This document shows, in pieces, positions 7,802-13,467 of a stretch of 13,467 nt of DNA. The number at the start of each line of letters is the position of its first letter. The first letter of the stretch is position 1. Source of the stretch: Candidatus Tariuqbacter arcticus (lineage in GTDB: Bacteria; Electryoneota; Tariuqbacteria; Tariuqbacterales; Tariuqbacteraceae); assembly GCA_013202315.1 (NCBI GenBank), contig JABMRZ010000065.1:1-13467 (forward strand), read 5' to 3'. The notes under the pieces are model-generated. The model was not told the DNA's origin and did not search any database. It saw only the letters and a program-made list of their open reading frames with translations. The position numbers were made by a program, and so were the translations under genes.

Positions 7802-8414
7802 AATCATAGAAGTGGATATATTTTTTGAAGACCGGATGCAAGTGGAGTTAGTTAAGCCTATCATTTCTCGAATTTCTGAAGAACATAATGTTTGTCTTGA
7901 TATTTCCGAAAAATCTGTAGCATCAGGCAGTCACGGGAAAGGTGATACAATACGGGATCTGAAACACTATTTCAAGTTGATTAGGGAAAATTTACCGATT
8001 TTTAGAAAGCCTGATATGCTGGTTGTGGCTGTTGATACAAATTGTGATAGATTTCCGGAGACTAAAAAATCGGTGACAGATATAATTGAAGCTGAAATTG
8101 TACCATATTTTGTAATCGCATGTCCTTATCCCCATGTAGAAAAATGGTACTTGAATGATTTGGAGTGTTTCAACAGGATTGTGGGATTTTCGCCCAGTGT
8201 ACCTCTGGAGAAATGTGAAAGGGGTTTCTATAAAAATATTTTGCAAGATGCTATAATAAAAGGGGATAATCCGCCTGTTTCCAGAGGCGAAGATTTTGCG
8301 CGAGATATAGCACATGAAATGGATTTCTACGAAGCGGGGAAAAGAGACAGTTCCTTCAAGCATTTCATTAATGACTTAAGTGCGGGAATCAAATTGGTTA
8401 AAGCGAATTTATAA
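7794..8414 (+). CDS. TOPRIM-like small protein resembling DUF4276, partner of the ATPase
   Basis: The protein has 206 residues and was recognised only by pattern. IFFEDRMQVELVKPII (9-24) places acidic E12/D13 at the end of a first strand, like the conserved Glu of TOPRIM folds. SHGKGD (46-51) resembles a motif of DUF4276 proteins. LVVAVDTNCD (76-85; D81, D85) fits the acidic metal-binding strand. PHVEKWYLND (113-122) matches the 'E-x-W' helix seen in DUF4276, RloB and related TOPRIM-like families. These suggest a metal-dependent nuclease or an effector of that fold, unproven. It overlaps the ATPase gene by 8 bp with its own strong ribosome site, which implies coupled expression and a complex. 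The sequence is AT-rich like its neighbour. Family assignment is moderate; the function as a defence effector is inferred from context. Confidence 0.72.
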   Translation: MDKIIEVDIFFEDRMQVELVKPIISRISEEHNVCLDISEKSVASGSHGKGDTIRDLKHYFKLIRENLPIFRKPDMLVVAVDTNCDRFPETKKSVTDIIEAEIVPYFVIACPYPHVEKWYLNDLECFNRIVGFSPSVPLEKCERGFYKNILQDAIIKGDNPPVSRGEDFARDIAHEMDFYEAGKRDSSFKHFINDLSAGIKLVKANL

Positions 8415-8472
8415 CCTTTATAGTTGCTTCAAAGGGAATTGATAATCATAAAATATTTCTCCAATTATGCCG

Positions 8473-8478
8473 TATAAT
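8473..8478 (+). promoter_or_regulatory. possible -10 box before the LeuD-like gene
   Basis: A perfect TATAAT lies in the 103-bp gap between the TOPRIM-like gene and the LeuD-like gene, 39 bp before the ATG at 8518. No matching -35 box lies 15-19 bp upstream, so this is a weak call. It would allow the LeuD-subtilase pair to be expressed separately from the cassette. Confidence 0.3.
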
Positions 8479-8517
8479 AATCCAACGTAATCCACATTCA
8501 TTCATGGATAATTAAAA

Positions 8518-9012
8518 ATGCAAAACACCATAAAAGGCCCCATCTGGAAACTCGGCGACGACATCGACACCGACCTCATCTACCCCGGCAAATACCTCCC
8601 CATCATCGTCGCCAATGAAATGGCGGAGCACGCCCTGGAAGGATACGACCCTGAATTCCCGGCGAAAATCCAAGAAGGCGATATCATCGTAGCCGGTAAA
8701 AATTTCGGCTGCGGCTCCTCCCGCGAACAAGCCGCTACATCACTGAAATTCGCCGGCATAGCAGCCATCATCGCCAAATCCTATTCACGAATCTTCTTCA
8801 GAAACGCCGTTAATCAAGGGCTCCCCCTGCTGACATCAAATCTGGTGGAAGACATCGAAGAAGCAGCCGAAATCACCATCGACTTCGTCAATGGTACTAT
8901 AGCCTATCCTGATGGAGTGAAATCCTTCCCCGCCCTCCCGCCATCGGTGATGGATATCCTCAACGAAGGCGGGCTCATCCCAGCCGTCCGAAAATCGCTG
9001 GGGATAGTTTGA
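8518..9012 (+). CDS. LeuD-like small subunit of an aconitase-family dehydratase (isopropylmalate/homoaconitate type)
   Basis: The 164-residue protein is the swivel subunit of a two-subunit hydro-lyase that pairs with a LeuC-type iron-sulfur subunit. GDDIDTDLIYPGKYL (13-27) and NFGCGSSREQA (62-72) are hallmark motifs, and the length matches the short archaeal-type LeuD/HacB group rather than the roughly 200-residue proteobacterial LeuD. The substrate-specificity loop, usually YLRT/YLRV in isopropylmalate isomerases, reads YLPI (26-29), so the exact substrate (3-isopropylmalate, homoaconitate, dimethylmalate or other) is uncertain. No large subunit is encoded in the window. The ATG at 8518 follows an A-rich stretch without a Shine-Dalgarno site. 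Its TGA overlaps the TTG start of the downstream subtilase gene. Confidence 0.87.
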   Translation: MQNTIKGPIWKLGDDIDTDLIYPGKYLPIIVANEMAEHALEGYDPEFPAKIQEGDIIVAGKNFGCGSSREQAATSLKFAGIAAIIAKSYSRIFFRNAVNQGLPLLTSNLVEDIEEAAEITIDFVNGTIAYPDGVKSFPALPPSVMDILNEGGLIPAVRKSLGIV

Positions 9013-12000
9013 CAGCAGTGTATTTCATTAAAAGAGCCCTTTTTATCGCATTGCTGATAACCAGCTTCGCTTTTGGGCAAATCCGGTTCCTCCCCGGCCA
9101 GCTCATCGTCGGAATGCAGAATCCCGTCCAACTGCGTAAAATCGACGGCGAAACCCGAACCGGCATCGCAGAATTCGACCTGTTGCTGGAAGAATTCAAC
9201 CCGCTTGGAATCGAAAAACCCTTCGCCCGCCGTCTTTCAGACTATCCCAGCCGCGACAAAATCCTCCTGCTGAAATTCCCCCAGGGGATCGACCTTGAAC
9301 GAGTGAAAGAACGCTTCGGACAATTACCCGAAACGGCTTGGGCGATTGAACATTTCGTCCATTCCCTCGAATTCACCCCAAACGATTCCCTCTTCGCCGA
9401 GCAATACTATCTCCCTCAAATAAAAGCCTCCCAAGCCTGGGACTTGGCGCAATCAGCAGAACCGGTCATCATCGGCTTCATCGATTCAGGGGTGGAATAC
9501 ACCCATCCCGATCTCGCCCCCAACATTTGGCTCAATCCCGGCGAAGACCAGCCCCCCTTCGGCATCCTCGATTCCGCCGACTACAACGGCATCGACGATG
9601 ACAACAACGGCTACATCGACGATTTGGTCGGCTGGGATTTCGTCGACGCCCCGGAACTCCCCTACGGTTCAGACTACCTTGAACCCGACAATGACCCCAC
9701 CGACACCTTCGGGCACGGCACCGCCGTTGCCGGAATCGCCGCCGCCGTCATCGATAACACCATCGGCATCGCAGGAACCGCCATCAACGGCGTGATTATG
9801 CCCCTCCGATGCGCTTCCGCCGCCTATCTCACTGAAATCGCCATCGTCAACGCGGTGATATACGCCGTCGACCCCTACCCTCAAGACCCCACCCTCGCCG
9901 GAGCTTCGGTCATCAATATGAGTTTCGGTTCCACCGACGCTTCCCCCCTCCTGCAGGATGTAATCCAATACGCCGCCGCCAGGGATGTCTTGATCGCAGC
10001 CTCCTCCGGCAACAGCGGTTCCACACTGCCCCATTACCCTTCAGGATACGACCAGACCATATCGGTCGGGGCAGTCAATTCCTACGATCAAGTTCTGGGA
10101 CTTTCCAACCGAGGCGCAACCCTCGATATAGTCGCCCCCGGCTTGGAAATAATCTCCACCGTCCCCGACGCCGGATACGACTATTTCTGGGGAGGAACCG
10201 GGACTTCCTTCGCAGCCCCCATTGTGTCAGCCGGTGCGGCGATGATTCAAGGGCTTCACCCCAATTTCAGCGCCGAAGATATTAAAAGCGTCCTCCTCAC
10301 CTCCGCCGATGATTTATACCAAACCGGATGGGATTCCCTCTCCGGGCACGGAAGACTGAATATCGAACGAGCTTTATTAACCGAAGAAATCCTAACCGCG
10401 CAAATCACATCCCCCGCTACCGGCTCCGGTTTCGCCGGAGATACCCTCCTCATTCTGGGAACCGCTTCCGGACTTTACCTGGAAGGATACACTCTATTAT
10501 GGGGATACGGATACAACCCCCAATCCTGGACCATCCTCACCACCGTCCGGGAACGCCAGATTATTAACGGGCTGCTGGAAAAAATGATTTTCGATTCAAC
10601 ATTCACCGATACTGTATTTACGCTCAGCTTGGCGGTCACCGACATCTTCGGCTTCGCTCTGGAAGATAAAGTTACCTTCGATTATTTCACCGGCGCTCCC
10701 CAAATCTCGGATGTCAATTTCTACCCCGCCCTCGACGGAGACCAATACGCGATGATAATCTCCTTCGCCACCGACCAATTCTCTACCATCACCCTTCTCT
10801 GCACTGGTCCCGCCACCTATGAATTCCATTTCGACTATCCCGATACCGCCCACTTGATGTCCCTGAATCAAGACGACCTTCAGGGAATTTACAATTGCCA
10901 GATTAAAGCCAGGAATTCAGCCGGAATGCAGACCTTCTCTGAGATTTTCGATGATAGCCTAATTCTGGATCAGCCCCCCTACAACGCCGGCTACTATTTC
11001 ATCAAACGCCCCAACATACTTCCCCCGGGCCATCTACTCCCACAACTCGCCGATTTTGACGGAGACGGCTGGCTGGAAGTCTTCCTCAATCAATATACCG
11101 CTTCCGGCTTATATGATACCCTGCGCCATTTCGAATACAACGGCGATACTTTCCAGCCCACCGGCAGCACCTACGGAATCACCATCCCCCAAGACCTCGG
11201 CGACAGCGACGCCGACGGCTTACTGGAAATGATGTCCAGAGCTTACGGCTTCACCTACATCTTTGAACAAACCGCCCCCGGTCATTTCCCCGATTCACTG
11301 ATCTTCATCGATTCCACCGATTCTTACGGTTCCAAACTACTCGACATCTTCCCCGATGACTGGCACGGCGAAATCTTCCTCCGCACCGACACCCTGTATG
11401 AATTGAAGTTCCACGGATACGGCGAAACCTCCCTCGCCGAAACCGTCGCCCCCGAAAATATGGGCAGCCTCGGCATCCCCCACACCGAATGGGGCGATTT
11501 CAATGATGATGGAAATATCAATACCCTCTTCGGCGATGGCGCTGGACACATCTTCGTCTATGCACTGCAGCCCGATTTCACTATGGAGGAAATATTCCGC
11601 GATTCGCTCCCATTTCCGGACACCCGCGATTTCATAATTTCCGGCGATTTCGACGGCGATTCAATTCCCGAATTCCTCGCCGGCTGCCATTCCTCCACTG
11701 AAATTGTCGAATTCGGCTATGACCTCGCTTACTGGCAATTCTTCATCTACGATTATGACGGCGATGACGGATTTTATCGAACCGATTCCTTCTATTTCGT
11801 TGGAGCGTCCGACCCCGCTGTATTCGATGCCGGAATGTCTTCCGGCGACACCGATAACGACGGCAAGGAGGAAATCCTCCTCGCCATTCATCCCAACCTA
11901 TATCTGCTGGAATTCGATGATTCTCAATATCAAGTAACTTGGAATTACCCCAATTGCACCTCCAACCAGGTGATGATTCACGACCTCGACAACAACGGAC

Positions 12001-13235
12001 TGCCGGAATTGATCTTCAACCGCGGTGATGCATTCGCTTCTTTTGAAGCCCCCGGAGGCGCAAATCTGCCCCCGCCGCCAATGAACTTGACCGTATACCC
12101 TCAAGACCAGACCACACTGAGGCTGAACTGGAATTCGGTGCCGGACATTAATTTCTATCAAATCTCACGCGGAACCCATCCCGATTCCCTGACCGATGTT
12201 CACCCCGCCATCCCGCCGGATACCTTCTGGATTAATACCGGTCTGACCACCGACCAGACTTATTATTACGCCGTTTCCACCTACAAAGAAGGATTTTACA
12301 GCCCCTTCTCACAAATAGTCTCAGGAATCCCCAATACAGCCCCCGAACTCGTGTATAAAAGCTTCATCATCGAAGACCCCCATTTCCTGCGGCTCGGATT
12401 TTCCGAAACTATGTCCGATGACGCCTCGATTCCAACAAACTACACCATATCCGGCGCTGTCGGCTCCCCTTCGACCGCAATTCTGGAAGGCGGCCGTACC
12501 AGCGCCCTCTTGACCTTCGATAACCCTTTCATTCCCGGCTTGACTTACTATCTTAATATCGGCGAAATACACGACCAGCAGGGCACAACTATCGCAAGTT
12601 TTGGCCCCTTCAGTCTCACCGCCCCCAACTACCTTCAGCAAGCCCCATATTTGGTGCAAGCCTTCACTCAGTCCGGTCAACTGATGCTCGAATTCTCGCA
12701 AGCGATGAACCCCGACACCGCCGCCCAACTGGACCGCTATTCCATTACTTTCGGCGAAACAGGGGTGATTGACATAACTGCAGTCCTCCCGAATTCCCTT
12801 GATTATAATTATGTTATACTATATATTTCCCCCCATACACCCATCGCCGCCCTGGGTCATATCTACACCGTTTCCGTCTCCGACCTATACAGTGTTGATG
12901 GAATGCCCATCGACCCCGAACATTCATCGGTCACCATATCCCGCGTCTCCAGTGACCTTGATAATGTATTCGCCTATCCCAACCCCTATCGTGCAGGCGA
13001 CCTGGTGGACGGAGAACAATGCGTGGTGATTGCCAATCTCACCCCCAATGCCACCGTCAGTGTATTCAATCTCTCCGGCGAACTGGTGAAAAAGCTCCAA
13101 AGCCTCAACACTTACGGCGGCGTCAAATGGTACTTAGACAACCAAAACGGCGAACCCGTCGCCAGCGGCGTCTATATCTACTATGTCCAAACCGCCGGAC
13201 ACGACTTCATAGGAAAAATCGCCGTTATGCGTTGA
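9009..13235 (+). CDS. secreted multidomain subtilase (S8) with calcium-repeat propeller, Ig-like modules and C-terminal sorting domain
   Basis: The protein has 1408 residues. A signal peptide (K8/R9, hydrophobic 10-21, likely cleavage before Q24) and a pro-region (about 24-120) precede the S8 protease domain (about 130-455). Its catalytic residues are complete: D159 in FIDSG, H236 in FGHGT, N335 in SSGNSG and S400 in GTGTS. Residues about 190-230 form an acidic, probably calcium-binding insert. Six FG-GAP/VCBS-like Asp-rich motifs follow at about 682, 732, 830, 880, 947 and 992, then an Fn3-like module (about 1022-1108) and two SbsA-type Ig modules with FSETMS (1131-1136) and FSQAMN (1229-1234). 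The C-terminal domain starts with FAYPNPYRAG (1321-1330) and resembles type IX secretion or FlgD-like sorting domains. The TTG at 9009 (GGGGA 9000-9004 upstream) overlaps the previous stop; GTG at 9018 is an alternative that keeps the signal peptide. It is probably a surface or extracellular protease. Confidence 0.9.
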   Translation: MTAVYFIKRALFIALLITSFAFGQIRFLPGQLIVGMQNPVQLRKIDGETRTGIAEFDLLLEEFNPLGIEKPFARRLSDYPSRDKILLLKFPQGIDLERVKERFGQLPETAWAIEHFVHSLEFTPNDSLFAEQYYLPQIKASQAWDLAQSAEPVIIGFIDSGVEYTHPDLAPNIWLNPGEDQPPFGILDSADYNGIDDDNNGYIDDLVGWDFVDAPELPYGSDYLEPDNDPTDTFGHGTAVAGIAAAVIDNTIGIAGTAINGVIMPLRCASAAYLTEIAIVNAVIYAVDPYPQDPTLAGASVINMSFGSTDASPLLQDVIQYAAARDVLIAASSGNSGSTLPHYPSGYDQTISVGAVNSYDQVLGLSNRGATLDIVAPGLEIISTVPDAGYDYFWGGTGTSFAAPIVSAGAAMIQGLHPNFSAEDIKSVLLTSADDLYQTGWDSLSGHGRLNIERALLTEEILTAQITSPATGSGFAGDTLLILGTASGLYLEGYTLLWGYGYNPQSWTILTTVRERQIINGLLEKMIFDSTFTDTVFTLSLAVTDIFGFALEDKVTFDYFTGAPQISDVNFYPALDGDQYAMIISFATDQFSTITLLCTGPATYEFHFDYPDTAHLMSLNQDDLQGIYNCQIKARNSAGMQTFSEIFDDSLILDQPPYNAGYYFIKRPNILPPGHLLPQLADFDGDGWLEVFLNQYTASGLYDTLRHFEYNGDTFQPTGSTYGITIPQDLGDSDADGLLEMMSRAYGFTYIFEQTAPGHFPDSLIFIDSTDSYGSKLLDIFPDDWHGEIFLRTDTLYELKFHGYGETSLAETVAPENMGSLGIPHTEWGDFNDDGNINTLFGDGAGHIFVYALQPDFTMEEIFRDSLPFPDTRDFIISGDFDGDSIPEFLAGCHSSTEIVEFGYDLAYWQFFIYDYDGDDGFYRTDSFYFVGASDPAVFDAGMSSGDTDNDGKEEILLAIHPNLYLLEFDDSQYQVTWNYPNCTSNQVMIHDLDNNGLPELIFNRGDAFASFEAPGGANLPPPPMNLTVYPQDQTTLRLNWNSVPDINFYQISRGTHPDSLTDVHPAIPPDTFWINTGLTTDQTYYYAVSTYKEGFYSPFSQIVSGIPNTAPELVYKSFIIEDPHFLRLGFSETMSDDASIPTNYTISGAVGSPSTAILEGGRTSALLTFDNPFIPGLTYYLNIGEIHDQQGTTIASFGPFSLTAPNYLQQAPYLVQAFTQSGQLMLEFSQAMNPDTAAQLDRYSITFGETGVIDITAVLPNSLDYNYVILYISPHTPIAALGHIYTVSVSDLYSVDGMPIDPEHSSVTISRVSSDLDNVFAYPNPYRAGDLVDGEQCVVIANLTPNATVSVFNLSGELVKKLQSLNTYGGVKWYLDNQNGEPVASGVYIYYVQTAGHDFIGKIAVMR

Positions 13236-13297
13236 TATATAATAAGCGAAATCATTAATTACATCAATCACATTTGATAAATTCACTTGCTAACCAA

Positions 13298-13364
13298 ATG
13301 TCATTCCCGCATGCTTTTAGCGAGAATCCGGAAAAAATAAATTCCAGTCAGATCGGAATGACAT
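13298..13364. repeat. 67-bp terminal-inverted-repeat element (MITE- or REP-like)
   Basis: Perfect 10-bp inverted ends, ATGTCATTCC (13298-13307) and GGAATGACAT (13355-13364), flank a 47-bp centre. Inside, TTCCCGC (13304-13310) can pair with GCGAGAA (13320-13326) with one mismatch, making a nested hairpin. 'GTCATTCCCGC' ends of this kind are common on short dispersed repeats in many bacterial genomes. There is no coding capacity. It lies 62 bp after the subtilase stop and could serve as a transcription end structure. Confidence 0.7.
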
Positions 13365-13410
13365 CTATACGCAACAATTAAATTCGTTTATTATAATTCT
13401 TTAAAAGTCA

Positions 13411-13467
13411 GTTCTCGGTTCTCGGTTCTCGGTTCTCAGTTCTCAGTTCTCAGTTCTCAGTTCTCAG
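13411..13467. repeat. 7-bp tandem repeat array, cut by the window end
   Basis: Eight full heptamers, three GTTCTCG then five GTTCTCA, run in perfect register from 13411 to 13466. The last base of the window begins a ninth unit, so the array probably continues. It differs in sequence from the arrays at 381 and 2479 but has the same period and the same block-wise change between variants. Confidence 0.93.

Noticed and set aside
7992..8363. 123-codon open frame antisense to the TOPRIM-like gene
   Set aside because: No domain or ribosome site was seen, and the + strand frame has recognisable motifs and an overlapping operon partner.
8415..8435. CCTTT...AAAGG inverted repeat as a terminator after the cassette
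   Set aside because: The stem is only five pairs with an 11-base loop, and no T-run follows.
12321..12728. 135-codon open frame on the - strand
   Set aside because: It is a shadow of the subtilase gene, whose modular protein sequence continues intact through this stretch.

Overview
The window reads as chromosomal DNA of an uncultured-type bacterium, probably from the Fibrobacteres-Chlorobi-Bacteroidetes (FCB) side of the tree or a related candidate phylum. The clues are a very large secreted subtilase with FG-GAP/VCBS-like calcium repeats, Ig-like modules and a C-terminal 'YPNP' sorting-type domain. In addition, several genes start at A-rich, Shine-Dalgarno-less sites, and the intergenic DNA is packed with 7-bp repeats. 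I cannot name the phylum from sequence alone.

All seven protein genes lie on the + strand. Bases 1-375 are a non-coding array of two repeat modules in the order A-A-B-A-B (83-bp A, 64-bp B), each ending in the same hairpin-capable tail. A 16-unit array of 7-bp repeats follows (381-492). Next come an MsbA-like ABC exporter (508-2424), a second 7-bp array that runs directly into a start codon (2479-2548), an NAD-dependent SDR/epimerase (2549-3529), and a large DEAD/DEAH helicase with a DUF1998 zinc module fused to a DEDDy exonuclease domain (3531-6392). The helicase looks like a one-chain version of the MrfA/MrfB (YprA/YprB) DNA-repair pair.

A visibly AT-richer two-gene cassette follows (about 6434-8414), with its own promoter-like sequence, two small palindromes in the leader and clear Shine-Dalgarno sites. 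It encodes an OLD/AAA-type ATPase overlapping by 8 bp a small TOPRIM-like protein resembling DUF4276. The layout matches ATPase-plus-TOPRIM anti-phage systems such as PARIS and Gabija, but I cannot place it in a named system. It is the best candidate here for an undescribed system.

The GC-richer host-like DNA then resumes with an aconitase-superfamily small subunit (LeuD-like, 8518-9012) whose stop overlaps the start of the 1408-residue secreted subtilase (9009-13235). The right end holds a 67-bp terminal-inverted-repeat element and a third 7-bp array that runs off the window. No tRNA, rRNA, CRISPR array or transposase gene was seen.
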